Made by a program: the position numbers and the translations under genes
DNA from: Nocardioides sp. LHD-245
GTDB taxonomy: Bacteria > Actinomycetota > Actinomycetes > Propionibacteriales > Nocardioidaceae
Direction: 5' to 3'
Length of the DNA stretch: 64,000 nucleotides
Assembly (NCBI RefSeq): GCF_030929495.1
Contig: NZ_JAVFWN010000004.1
Span: 1 to 64,000 of the forward strand
Shown here: positions 8,188 through 16,803 of the stretch, one piece after another
Layout of the letters: each line of letters opens with the position of its first letter
How positions within the stretch are numbered: position 1 is the first letter of the stretch
The notes under the pieces: generated by a model
What the model saw: the letters and a program-made list of their open reading frames with translations, nothing else
The model's database searches: none
Told to the model about the DNA's origin: nothing

Positions 8188-8531
8188 GCACCGGGCGGAC
8201 GGCACCCGACGACGGGAGCGTCGACTACCGGGTGACACTTGCCAACGAGCGGACGTTCCTCGCCTGGACCCGGACCGCGCTCGGCGCCGCGGCCGCCTCG
8301 GTCGCGGTCACCCAGCTGGTCGACGACGGCGACCACCGTCTCCGGGTGGTCCTGGCCGTCGTCCTGGCCGTCGCCGCGGGGGCGGCCGCACTCTGGGGCG
8401 CGCGCCGCTGGCGTGCGGTGGAGGCCGCCCTCCAGGCGGGCCGCCCCATCCCGACCTCGGCCCCGTGGCCGGTGGCGGCGGTGCTCGTGGTCGTCGCCGC
8501 GTGCGCGGTCGTCCTGGCAGTGACCGCCTGA
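8184..8531 (+). CDS. DUF202-family small membrane protein
   Basis: A 115-residue protein with the DUF202 signature 'NERTFLAWTRTALG' at about 21-34. Three hydrophobic segments follow, at about 31-48, 54-70 and 92-113, separated by a short basic loop (GARRWR). It is predicted to sit in the cytoplasmic membrane; the family has no assigned function. GTG 8184 overlaps the SDR stop by 4 bases, so it is co-translated with catabolic enzymes, and the sulfatase gene follows after 21 bases. Its presence in such an operon is unusual. Confidence 0.75.
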   Translation: MSTGRTAPDDGSVDYRVTLANERTFLAWTRTALGAAAASVAVTQLVDDGDHRLRVVLAVVLAVAAGAAALWGARRWRAVEAALQAGRPIPTSAPWPVAAVLVVVAACAVVLAVTA

Positions 8532-8552
8532 CAACGCATCAGGAGCGTGCAG

Positions 8553-10895
8553 ATGAGTGACCCCACAGCCCGGCCCTTCGAGCCCTACCGCGACTTCGGG
8601 GGCGAGGTGCGTACGACGATGGCGGAGTCGACCCCGTGGTGGCCCGAGCGTCCCGCGCGCCCGGCGGGCCGGCCGAACGTGATCGTCGTCCTCGCCGACG
8701 ACCTCGGCTTCTCCGACATCGGCTGCTTCGGCTCGGAGATCCCCACGCCGCACCTGGACGCCACGGCGGCCGACGGCGTGCGCTACGCGAACTTCCGGGT
8801 CACCCCCCTGTGCTCGCCGACGCGGGCGGCGCTGATGACGGGGCTCAACGCGCATGCGGCCGGCATCGCCTTCCCCACGCACGTCGATCCCGGCTTCCCC
8901 GGCTATCGCTCGGAGCTGCCGCTCGACCAACCGGTGCTGCCGGAGATCTTCCGGGCCAACGGCTACGCCACCTTGATGGTCGGCAAGTGGCACCTGTGCA
9001 AGGACGAGGACTTCTCGGAGGCGGGCAGCCGGCACAACTGGCCGCTGCAGCGCGGATTCGACCAGTACTACGGGTTCCTCGAGGCGCTCACCGACTTCCA
9101 CCACCCGCACCGGCTGATCGAGGGCAACTCGGTCGTCCAGGTCGACGAGTACCCCGACGACTACTACCTCACCGACGACCTCACCGACCGCGCCGTGCGG
9201 ATGATCCGTGAGGTGCGCACGGCCGACCCGGACAAGCCGTTCTTCCTCTACCTCTCCCACGGCGGCGTGCACGCTCCGATGCAGGCGCGGGCCGAGGACA
9301 TCGCCCGGCACCGGGGCCGGTACGACGAGGGCTGGGACGTCGTGCGGGAGCGGCGCCTGGCCCGCCAGATCGAGCTCGGCATCATGCCGGAAGGCACGAC
9401 GCTGCCCGCGCGCAACGGCGAGGAGGGCCTGGACGTCGGACCGTGGGACGCGCTCTCGGCCACCGAGCGCCGGGTGCATGCCCGCCAGATGGAGGTCTAC
9501 GCCGCCATGGTGGAGGCGATCGACCGCGGTGTCGGCCGGCTGCGCGACGTGCTCGCCGAGCTCGGCGAGCTCGAGAACACCATCATCATGTTCAGCAGCG
9601 ACAACGGCGCGGCCCGGTTGAGCGACCAGCCGCGACCGGTCCCGAGCTGGGCCACCTCGCCGGACACCGGCACCGCGTCGTACTTCGGCTACATGCAGAA
9701 CCCCGAGGTGTGCGAGATCGACGAGCGGCTGCCGGAGATCCTCGACGACCTGGGTGGTCCGACGACGTGGCCGCACTACCCTCGTGGGTGGGCGATGGCC
9801 TCGAACACTCCCTTCCGGCTCTACAAGTTCAGCACGCTGCGGGGCGGCCAGCAGTCGCCGTTCGTCTTCTCCTGGCCGGCACGCCTCCCGGAGGGGGGAG
9901 CGGTGGTCCGCCGCCAGTACACCCACATCACCGACGTGCTGCCCACCCTGGTCGACCTGCTCGGACTGGAGGTGCCGCTCTCGCCGACGGCGGTCCCGGG
10001 AGCCGCCGTGGCGGGCAGCAGCTTCGCGCCGACACTGGCCGACGCGGCCGCGGCCGCCACCCATCGCGAGCAGTACACCGAGTGCGTGGGCAACCGGTCC
10101 TACTACAAGGACGGCTGGGAGGCGGCCACGGTACGCCGACCGCTCACGCCCTTCGACGAGGAGAGCTGGCAGCTCTTCCACGAGTCGGACCCGGTGCAGG
10201 CCGACGACCTCGCCGAGCGGCACCCGGAGAAGGTCGCCGAGCTGGTGGCCGACTTCGACCGGGCGGCCCGCGCGAACCAGGTCTATCCGCTGGACGAGGG
10301 CTCGGGAGTGAAGTTCCTGCAGCGCCCTCCGGCGCCCACCCCCCGTCCGGTCCGGATCGCCGCGGGCACGCCCACCCTCGAACGGCACCGGGCCGGCGCA
10401 CTGGTCCAGGGTGCGCGATGGCGGGTCGAGCTGGAGTGGACCTACCGGCAGGGCGACGAGGGCGTGCTCCTCGCGCACGGCAGCCAGGCCGCGGGCTACC
10501 TGCTGTTCGTCGAGGAGGGCGGCCTCTGGTTCGAGCACAACGACTTCGGCACGCCTCGGCGCCTCGGCCCGGTGCCGCTGACCGACGGCCTCCGTGGGCT
10601 GGAGCTCGCGGTGACGACGAACGGCGGCCGGTGGGACGCCGTCGTCAGGCTCGGTGACGGCAGCGTGCTGGAGGCGCCGGGACTGCGGCGCTTCGGGGGC
10701 TTCTTGCCGTTCGAGGGGATCGACGTCGGCATCTGCCGGCGTTCCCCGGTCTCGTGGGAGCTCTACCGCCGCCGTCGGTCCTTCCCGTACTCCGGCGACC
10801 TGCGAGCCGCCACCTATCACCCCGACCCGGACGTCGCCGAGGGGCTGGCGGCCCGGTTGGCCGAGGCCCGCCGACTCGCCCTGAACACCCAGTGA
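8553..10895 (+). CDS. Arylsulfatase (type I, formylglycine-dependent)
   Basis: A 780-residue sulfatase that hydrolyses a sulfate ester. The modification motif is Cys87-Ser-Pro-Thr-Arg in 'PLCSPTRAALMTG'. 'NVIVVLADDLGFSDIGCFG' supplies the N-terminal metal-binding Asp pair, 'GKWHL' the usual Lys/His, and 'SSDNGA' (about 349-354) the second Asp-Asn pair. It is longer than the approximately 530-residue bacterial arylsulfatases because of a C-terminal beta-rich extension after about residue 600. No signal peptide is visible, so it probably acts in the cytoplasm. ATG 8553 is preferred to GTG 8547 because AGGAG (8541-8545) is properly spaced only for it. Its activating enzyme follows with a 4-base overlap. 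Confidence 0.92.
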   Translation: MSDPTARPFEPYRDFGGEVRTTMAESTPWWPERPARPAGRPNVIVVLADDLGFSDIGCFGSEIPTPHLDATAADGVRYANFRVTPLCSPTRAALMTGLNAHAAGIAFPTHVDPGFPGYRSELPLDQPVLPEIFRANGYATLMVGKWHLCKDEDFSEAGSRHNWPLQRGFDQYYGFLEALTDFHHPHRLIEGNSVVQVDEYPDDYYLTDDLTDRAVRMIREVRTADPDKPFFLYLSHGGVHAPMQARAEDIARHRGRYDEGWDVVRERRLARQIELGIMPEGTTLPARNGEEGLDVGPWDALSATERRVHARQMEVYAAMVEAIDRGVGRLRDVLAELGELENTIIMFSSDNGAARLSDQPRPVPSWATSPDTGTASYFGYMQNPEVCEIDERLPEILDDLGGPTTWPHYPRGWAMASNTPFRLYKFSTLRGGQQSPFVFSWPARLPEGGAVVRRQYTHITDVLPTLVDLLGLEVPLSPTAVPGAAVAGSSFAPTLADAAAAATHREQYTECVGNRSYYKDGWEAATVRRPLTPFDEESWQLFHESDPVQADDLAERHPEKVAELVADFDRAARANQVYPLDEGSGVKFLQRPPAPTPRPVRIAAGTPTLERHRAGALVQGARWRVELEWTYRQGDEGVLLAHGSQAAGYLLFVEEGGLWFEHNDFGTPRRLGPVPLTDGLRGLELAVTTNGGRWDAVVRLGDGSVLEAPGLRRFGGFLPFEGIDVGICRRSPVSWELYRRRRSFPYSGDLRAATYHPDPDVAEGLAARLAEARRLALNTQ

Positions 10896-11764
10896 GCGGC
10901 GCGGCGAGCCCGGGCGAGCCTCCGGACCCGGGGGCTCCCCGGCGGATCGCGCTGCCGGGCGGACGGTTCGCGATGGGCTCGACCGCCTTCTACGACGAGG
11001 AGGGCCCCGTCCGCCAGGTCGAGGTGGGCCCGTTCGCGGTCGACCGGGGTCCGGTGACGAACGCGCGCTTCGCCCGGTTCGTGGCGGACACCGGCCACGT
11101 GACGCGCGCCGAGCGCCTGGGCGCCGCCGTGTTCGTCGTCCCCGAGGGTGTGGTCGACCTCGCCGATCCGTCCTGGTGGCGCCTGGTCCCGGGTGCGTCG
11201 TGGCGCGCCCCCGAGGGGCCGGGAAGCGACGTCGCTGCCCGCGCTGATCACCCGGTCGCGCACGTGGATCTCGCCGACGCCGAGGCGTTCGCCGCCTGGG
11301 CGGGCGGTCGACTGCCGACGGAGGCCGAATGGGAGTACGCCGCCCGGGGTGGGGCGAGCACCGCCTACCCGTGGGGCGACTCGCCCCGGCCGGGCGGTCG
11401 CGTCCCGGCCGTCGTGTGGGACGGCGACTTCCCGGTCGTGGGGCCGGGCGGCTGGGGGACCCGGCCGGTGGGCTCGCACCCGGCGAACGGCTTCGGCCTG
11501 GTGGACGTGGTGGGCCAGGTCTGGGAGTGGACGACGACGGCGTACGTCGAGCCCGCGGCCGGGTGCTGCGCGGCGAGTCGCGACCCGTGGGCTCCCCCCG
11601 ACCCGCCGCGGGTGCTCAAGGGCGGCTCGTTCCTGTGCGCGGACAACTACTGCCGGCGCTACCGGCCGGCGGCTCGGATCCCGCTCACCCCGGACTCCGC
11701 GAGCGCCAACGTGGGCTTCCGCTGCGTGTTCTCGCCAGCGGATCCGGCAGCTAGCGGGAATTGA
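10892..11764 (+). CDS. Formylglycine-generating enzyme (sulfatase-activating oxidase)
   Basis: A 290-residue FGE-sulfatase domain protein that oxidises the active-site Cys of the neighbouring sulfatase to formylglycine with O2 and copper. Both catalytic cysteines are present, Cys249 and Cys254 in 'GGSFLCADNYCRRYR', with the five-residue spacing of actinobacterial FGE. 'LPTEAEWEYAARGG' and 'GQVWEWT' are family hallmarks. GTG 10892 overlaps the sulfatase stop (GTGA), which couples synthesis of enzyme and maturase. The gene ends in the palindrome TGATGCGCATCA before the TRAP promoter. Confidence 0.92.
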   Translation: MSGAASPGEPPDPGAPRRIALPGGRFAMGSTAFYDEEGPVRQVEVGPFAVDRGPVTNARFARFVADTGHVTRAERLGAAVFVVPEGVVDLADPSWWRLVPGASWRAPEGPGSDVAARADHPVAHVDLADAEAFAAWAGGRLPTEAEWEYAARGGASTAYPWGDSPRPGGRVPAVVWDGDFPVVGPGGWGTRPVGSHPANGFGLVDVVGQVWEWTTTAYVEPAAGCCAASRDPWAPPDPPRVLKGGSFLCADNYCRRYRPAARIPLTPDSASANVGFRCVFSPADPAASGN

Positions 11765-11812
11765 TGCGCATCATCTATTGACGTGGCGGCAATCTAGGCT
11801 AATGATATTCAT
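11762..11812 (+). promoter_or_regulatory. Promoter/operator region of the TRAP-P450 block
   Basis: A perfect 12-bp palindrome TGATGCGCATCA (11762-11773) overlaps the stop of the preceding gene. It is followed by AATCTAGGCTAATGAT (11791-11806), which contains a TAGGCT -10, and by the palindrome ATGATATTCAT (11802-11812). The 16-mer recurs with one change at 38743-38758 and the 11-mer recurs exactly at 38695-38705. The 11-mer ATGCGCATCAT (11764-11774) also occurs in front of the GntR gene at 49793-49803. Confidence 0.5.
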
Positions 11813-11889
11813 GGCGCGTGATGGAGGTCACGCACCATGACCGTGGTCACCGAGTGATCATCAGAATCGCAGGATGGAGATTCAGGCCA

Positions 11890-13179
11890 ATGGCTGGATT
11901 GCGTAAGTCTCAGCGGGTCAGCGTGCTGACCGCCCTGGCTGTGGTGGGCGCGACCGCCCTCGCTGGATGTGCCGAATCGAGCAGCTCGGGCTCGTCAGGC
12001 GGAGAGGGCGGAGAGGGCATCGACGCCGGTGCCAGCATGGAGGAGTACCAGGACGCGTTCGACGACGTCTCCGAGATCACCCTGCTGACCCAGACACCGG
12101 CGCCCAAGGGCTCGGTGACCGGTCTGCCGATGGAGCGGTACTTCGAGGCCGTCGAGGAGTGGTCGGGCGGCAAGATCAAGTTCGACGTCTCCTACTCGAA
12201 CGCGGTGGCCGAGCCCGGTGAGGCCGACGACGCGCTGACCGACGGACGGCTCGACATCGCCTCGGTGCTCCCGATCTACGACCCCAGCGAGTACCCCGCC
12301 AACGCGGCGCTGATCGAGGCGGGCTTCATCTCCGACCAGAGCGCCATCGACGGCGTCCTGGCCTCGAACGCCTGGCCGAACCAGGTGGCGTTCGAGACCG
12401 ACGAGATCATGCAGGAGTTCGACGACCACGGCATGGTGCCGATGGTGCCGATCTACAACTCCGGGGCCAACGCCCTGTTCTGCTCCCAGGCACGCACCAG
12501 CCTCGGCGACATCAAGGGCACGTCCGTCGGCTCCGGCGGCCAGGCACAGTCCGCGCAGGTCGAGGCCCTCGGCGGCTCGCCCTCCTCGATCCCCTACACC
12601 GAGCTCTACGAGAGCCTCCAGCGCGGGGTCGTCGACTGCACGGTCGCCAGCCCCACGGTCGCGGTCCTCGGCGGCTTCCTCGAGGCGGCGCCCTTCGTGA
12701 CCATCGACCCGCAGGCCGGATTCGGCCTGGCGCCGGGAGCGCTGGCGTTCAGCAAGACGACGTGGGACGGCCTCCCGCTGGTCGCCCAGCAGCTGCTCTG
12801 GGACCGTCTCGACATCTTCGTCGGCAGCAATGTCGACGACAAGATCTTCGTCAACAACGCCCAGATGGCCGACGACGTAGCGAAGTTCAAGGGCGGCATC
12901 CAGGCGTTCGACGAGGATGCGCGGGCGAAGCTCCAGGAGAAGAACGAGGAGCTGCTCGCCAACCTCGCCAAGACCGAGGCCGTCGCGGACGGCGCGGCCT
13001 TCGTCCAGGCGATGCAGGACGCGAACGACGAGTGGAACGCCACCGTCGCGGAGTACGGCTTCGAGGACGTGGGCTACGCCGAGTTCGGCGCCTGGTTCGC
13101 GCAGAACAAGGACTCGATCGACCTCACGGAGTACACGGCCGCGGTCATGGAGATCCTCTCGGAGCACCGGCCCTCCTGA
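11890..13179 (+). CDS. TRAP transporter substrate-binding lipoprotein (DctP family)
   Basis: A 429-residue extracytoplasmic binding protein. A positively charged N-terminus, hydrophobic stretch and lipobox LAGC (Cys27) predict lipid anchoring to the outer face of the membrane. A Ser/Gly linker follows, then the DctP/7TMR-like fold ('EEWSGGKIKFDVSY' near 100, 'YTELYESLQRGVVDC' near 240). DctP proteins usually bind organic acids. ATG 11890 is chosen because it starts the signal peptide; an upstream frame to 11818 adds non-signal sequence. The permease genes follow after a strong hairpin. A 429-residue paralogue lies at 27685-28974. Confidence 0.9.
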   Translation: MAGLRKSQRVSVLTALAVVGATALAGCAESSSSGSSGGEGGEGIDAGASMEEYQDAFDDVSEITLLTQTPAPKGSVTGLPMERYFEAVEEWSGGKIKFDVSYSNAVAEPGEADDALTDGRLDIASVLPIYDPSEYPANAALIEAGFISDQSAIDGVLASNAWPNQVAFETDEIMQEFDDHGMVPMVPIYNSGANALFCSQARTSLGDIKGTSVGSGGQAQSAQVEALGGSPSSIPYTELYESLQRGVVDCTVASPTVAVLGGFLEAAPFVTIDPQAGFGLAPGALAFSKTTWDGLPLVAQQLLWDRLDIFVGSNVDDKIFVNNAQMADDVAKFKGGIQAFDEDARAKLQEKNEELLANLAKTEAVADGAAFVQAMQDANDEWNATVAEYGFEDVGYAEFGAWFAQNKDSIDLTEYTAAVMEILSEHRPS

Positions 13180-13185
13180 GCCCGA

Positions 13186-13218
13186 CCGGTGGCCCGGGTC
13201 CCGAGCCCGGGCCACCGG
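13186..13218 (+). terminator. Intercistronic hairpin between TRAP binding protein and permease genes
   Basis: A perfect 13-bp stem CCGGTGGCCCGGG (13186-13198) pairs with CCCGGGCCACCGG (13206-13218) around a 7-base loop, with no U-tract. Its place directly after the binding-protein gene suggests partial termination or protection of the upstream mRNA, which would give more binding protein than permease. Confidence 0.65.
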
Positions 13219-13245
13219 ACGACTCCTTCCGACGGAGAGAGACAG

Positions 13246-13845
13246 ATGAGCAACGCAACCCAGCGCAAGGGACACTTCCGGCCCGCACTGCTGATCGAGG
13301 TCCCGGCCGTGGTGGTGACCTTCGCGATGATGGTCCACGTCACCGCGAACGCGCTGATGCGGACCTTCGCGAACGATCCGCTCCCCAACACGCTCGAGAT
13401 CACCCAGTACTGGTACCTGCCGATCATCGCCTTCCTCGGCTTCATCGCCGCCCAGGCGCGGGGGCAGCACATCGCGGCCGACCTGATCTACGAGCGGTTC
13501 CCCGAGGCGACCAAGCGCTACGTGCTCGCCGTGCTGTCCGTCCTCGCCGCCGTCGTGTGCCTGGGCTTCGCCTGGTTCGGCTGGGGCGAGGCGGTCCACG
13601 CCAAGGACATCGGCAAGACGGCCGGGGTCAGCAACCTGGTGGCGTGGCCGCCGTACTTCCTGGTCCCGCTCTGCTTCGGCATCTTGTTCGTCCAGTTCCT
13701 CTACGCCGCCGTCCGGGCGATCGTGAAGGGCGACGACCAGCACGTCGTCACCGATCCCGACGACGTCCTGCTGCTCGACGAGCTGGACGAGATGGAGGCG
13801 CAGGAGCACGAGAAGCACCGCAACGAGAAGGAGGCTGCCCGATGA
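13246..13845 (+). CDS. TRAP transporter small permease (DctQ family)
   Basis: A 199-residue membrane protein with four hydrophobic segments (about 14-34, 50-66, 88-108 and 125-150) and the 'ALMRTF...NTLEITQYWYLP' region typical of DctQ. It partners the large permease encoded next (ATGA overlap at 13842). Its C-terminal approximately 40 residues are strongly charged and acidic and probably cytoplasmic. ATG 13246 has a GGAGAGA SD. Confidence 0.88.
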   Translation: MSNATQRKGHFRPALLIEVPAVVVTFAMMVHVTANALMRTFANDPLPNTLEITQYWYLPIIAFLGFIAAQARGQHIAADLIYERFPEATKRYVLAVLSVLAAVVCLGFAWFGWGEAVHAKDIGKTAGVSNLVAWPPYFLVPLCFGILFVQFLYAAVRAIVKGDDQHVVTDPDDVLLLDELDEMEAQEHEKHRNEKEAAR

Positions 13846-15347
13846 GCGCCGACATCGCCGTCGACCCCGCCGCGGCACCGCCCGCGGACCCCGCGGACCC
13901 GCAGGGCTCGAAACCACGTGACTCCGCACGCTCGTGGATCTTCTTCGCCGTCACCGTGGCCCTGATCATCGGGTCGACCACCGCGATGCTGCTGCCGCTG
14001 GTTCCCGAGGCCATCGGCATCGCCGCGATCGTGCTGATGCTCTGCATGATCTTCATCCGGCTCCCCGTCGCGCTGGCGATGATCGTCCCCGCCCTGATCG
14101 GCATGTACGCCCTACGAGGTGAGCTGCTGGTCGAGAGCGCGCTCACCACGCTGCCCTACAGCCAGGTGGCGGAATGGAGCCTGAGCGTCGTCCCGATGTT
14201 CATCCTGATGGGCCTGCTGCTCTGGAAGGCCGGACTCACCGAGAGTCTCTACTCCGCGGGCCGCAAGTGGCTCGGGTGGATGCCCGGCGGCCTGGCGGTC
14301 GGCACCAACATCGCCGGCGCCGGACTGGCCTCGGTGAGCGGCTCCTCGGTCGGCACCGCCTATGCGCTGGCGCGCATCGGCATCCCCGAGATGCTCAAGG
14401 CCGGCTACGACAAGAGGCTGGCCATCGGCGCGGTGATCGTCGCCGGGCTGCCCGGCCAGCTCATCCCGCCGAGCATCATGCTGGTGATCTACGCCGGCAT
14501 CGCCGAGGTGCCGATCGGTCCCCAGCTGCTGGCCGGCATCGGCCCGGGCATCCTGGTCGCGATCCTGTTCACGGTGATGATCGTGATCTTCGCGAAGCGC
14601 TGGGCGCCCACGGTCGCCGAGGAGGCGGCCGGCCAGGACCCGGTCACCTGGGGCGACCGCTTCGGCAGTCTCGCCAAGATCTGGCCGGTCCCCATCCTGA
14701 TCGTGGTGATCGTCTGGGGCATGTTCTCCGGCACCTTCACCGCCACCGAGGCGGGTGCCTGCGCCGCGCTGGTCTCGCTGCTGATCACCTTCATCTGGAA
14801 GAGGGGCGACGGCCCGTTCCGCGCCATCGCCGACGCCTCCGTCGCGACGGTCAGCAGCGTGGGTGGCATCTTCTTCATGCTGATCGGTGTGGAGATGCTC
14901 TCCCGGATGTTCACCCTGACCGGGATCAGCACCGGGTTCGCCGAGCTGGTCGAGTCGATGGACCTCAACCGGGTGACCTTCCTGCTGCTGATGATGGTCG
15001 TCTATATCGTGCTGGGCACCTTCATGGAGCCGTTGCCGATGATGGTCCTCACCATCCCGATCCTGATGCCGACGCTCATCTCCCTGGACATCTCGCTGCT
15101 CTGGTACGGCGCCTTCGCCGTCCTCATGGGCGAGCTGGCGGTGGTCACGCCCCCGGTCGGCATCCTCGCCTTCATCATCCACCAGATCACGAAGGAGCCC
15201 GAGGTCAACCAGGGGCAGAACATCCGCCTCAACGACGTGTTCAACGCCTGCTGGTGGTTCATGCCGATGGCGATCCTGGTGACCGTCATCTTGATCTTCT
15301 TCCCCGAGATCAGCACCTGGCTGCCCAGCATGGCCTCCGACAGCTGA
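13842..15347 (+). CDS. TRAP transporter large permease (DctM family)
   Basis: A 501-residue polytopic membrane protein of the ion-coupled TRAP uptake system, with about a dozen hydrophobic helices. Family motifs include 'SGSSVGTAYALARIGIPEM' (about 167-185), 'GQLIPPSIMLVIYAG' and 'PPVGILAF'. The first 35 residues are a Pro/Ala-rich cytoplasmic tail not usual for DctM. With the preceding two genes it forms a complete sodium- or proton-driven importer for an organic anion, presumably the pathway substrate. Confidence 0.92.
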   Translation: MSADIAVDPAAAPPADPADPQGSKPRDSARSWIFFAVTVALIIGSTTAMLLPLVPEAIGIAAIVLMLCMIFIRLPVALAMIVPALIGMYALRGELLVESALTTLPYSQVAEWSLSVVPMFILMGLLLWKAGLTESLYSAGRKWLGWMPGGLAVGTNIAGAGLASVSGSSVGTAYALARIGIPEMLKAGYDKRLAIGAVIVAGLPGQLIPPSIMLVIYAGIAEVPIGPQLLAGIGPGILVAILFTVMIVIFAKRWAPTVAEEAAGQDPVTWGDRFGSLAKIWPVPILIVVIVWGMFSGTFTATEAGACAALVSLLITFIWKRGDGPFRAIADASVATVSSVGGIFFMLIGVEMLSRMFTLTGISTGFAELVESMDLNRVTFLLLMMVVYIVLGTFMEPLPMMVLTIPILMPTLISLDISLLWYGAFAVLMGELAVVTPPVGILAFIIHQITKEPEVNQGQNIRLNDVFNACWWFMPMAILVTVILIFFPEISTWLPSMASDS

Positions 15348-15382
15348 TCGATCCCGCCAGCCCCGAAAGGACGCACCACCCC

Positions 15383-16588
15383 ATGACGCAGACGCACCGC
15401 GGGTGCCCGGTCGCGCACACCGACTTCACCGGGTCCGCTCCGATCCTCGAGCACTACAGGATGCTGGACGAGGACCGGGAGAAGGCGCGCTTCCTCTTCA
15501 ACGACACCACCGACCGCGGCTTCCTCATGCTGCAGCGCTACGACGACGTCCAGGAGGGCTTCCAGCAGCACGAGACCTGGACGACAGCGGTGCGCAGCGC
15601 GCTGCGGCCGGGCCTCGGCGAGCCGCTGCTGCCGCAGGACCTCAACGGGCAGCCGCACGTCAAGCTGCGCCGGATCCTCAACCAGTTCTTCGCACCCGCC
15701 GCCGTGCGGCGGATGGAGCCGATGGCCAAGCAGCGGTGCATCGAGCTGATCGAGGAGATCGAGGACGCGGGCAGCTGCGACTTCGTCAAGGAGTTCGCGA
15801 TCCGCTATCCGACCGACATGTTCCTGGCGCTGCTCGGCCTGCCGGTCAGCGACGGCGAGCAGTTCCTCGAGTGGTCCGACGACTACTTCGGCGCGCTCCT
15901 GGCCGGTGACCCGGGCCGGGCGGAGGCCGCGAAGACGAGCATCATGAAGTACTTCGACGAGGCGGTCAACGAGCGGCGCGCCCACCCGCGCGACCCCAAG
16001 GAGGACATGGTCACCCGGCTCGTCCAGGCCCGTATCGACGACGAGGCGCTCACCCAGGACGAGATCCTCACGATCTGCCTCACGCTGATGCTCGCGGGCC
16101 TGGACACCACCCGCAGCGCCCTCGGCTACATCTACGCCCACCTCGCCCAGAACCCCGCGGACAGGCAGGCGCTGATCGACGACCCGGCGCTCATCCCCAA
16201 GGCCGTCGAGGAGTTCCTCCGCCTCTACCCGCTGGTCTTCCAGGCCGGCCGCGAGGTGCAGGAGCCGCAGGACTTCAACGGCCTCGAGGTCGAGAAGGGC
16301 GACGTCGTCTGGCTCGGCATCGCGCAGGCCAACCGCGACCCGCGCAAGTTCGAGAACCCCGACGAGTTCGACATCGCGCGCCACAATGCCAACCAGCACC
16401 TCGCCTTCGGCGGTGGCCCGCACCGGTGTCTCGGCATGCACCTGGCCCGCCTGGAGCTGAAGGTCGTGCTGGAGGAGTGGCACCGGCGGATCCCGGAGTA
16501 CCGGATCAAGGCGGGCACCGAGCTGACCGAGCGCGGCGTCCAGCTCAGTATGTCCTCGCTGCCGCTCGAGTGGGACGTGGAGGCCTGA
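15383..16588 (+). CDS. Cytochrome P450 monooxygenase
   Basis: A 401-residue soluble class I P450 that hydroxylates a C-H bond using O2 and two electrons. The I-helix motif AGLDTT (238-243) carries the acid-alcohol pair, EEFLR is the ExxR motif, and 'FGGGPHRCLGMHLAR' holds the haem ligand Cys349. ATG 15383 has AAAGGA upstream. The ferredoxin gene begins at the last base of the stop codon, fixing the redox partner; the reductase is probably 1545-2783. Size and context (TRAP transport, CoA-transferases) suggest oxidation of a methyl or ring carbon of a terpenoid- or steroid-like acid. The CYP family cannot be named by eye. Confidence 0.93.
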   Translation: MTQTHRGCPVAHTDFTGSAPILEHYRMLDEDREKARFLFNDTTDRGFLMLQRYDDVQEGFQQHETWTTAVRSALRPGLGEPLLPQDLNGQPHVKLRRILNQFFAPAAVRRMEPMAKQRCIELIEEIEDAGSCDFVKEFAIRYPTDMFLALLGLPVSDGEQFLEWSDDYFGALLAGDPGRAEAAKTSIMKYFDEAVNERRAHPRDPKEDMVTRLVQARIDDEALTQDEILTICLTLMLAGLDTTRSALGYIYAHLAQNPADRQALIDDPALIPKAVEEFLRLYPLVFQAGREVQEPQDFNGLEVEKGDVVWLGIAQANRDPRKFENPDEFDIARHNANQHLAFGGGPHRCLGMHLARLELKVVLEEWHRRIPEYRIKAGTELTERGVQLSMSSLPLEWDVEA

Positions 16589-16803
16589 TGTTCATCGCGA
16601 TCGACGCGGGCAAGTGCATGGGCCACGGCCGGTGCTACGCCGTCGCCGAGGACCTGCTCTCCGACGACGACGAGGGCTTCGTGGCCGAGCGCGGTCGCTG
16701 CTGGGAGCTCCCGGCGGACCTCGTCGGCCAGGCACAGGACGCCGCGGACGCCTGTCCCGAGGGCGCGATCGCGGTCACGGAGACCGCGCCGGCCGATGCT
16801 TGA
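16588..16803 (+). CDS. 3Fe-4S ferredoxin
   Basis: A 71-residue acidic ferredoxin of the type that reduces actinobacterial P450s. Cluster ligands are Cys10, Cys16 and Cys56 (CMGHGRC ... ACPEGA), with a non-cysteine in the usual fourth position, as in 3Fe-4S proteins. An extra Cys38 lies outside the motif. It starts at the stop of the P450 (TGATG) and overlaps the next gene by 8 bases. Confidence 0.92.
   Translation: MFIAIDAGKCMGHGRCYAVAEDLLSDDDEGFVAERGRCWELPADLVGQAQDAADACPEGAIAVTETAPADA

Noticed and set aside
7860..10820. Long minus-strand open frame opposite the sulfatase
   Set aside because: No family resemblance and extreme composition; the sulfatase with intact motifs lies on the other strand.
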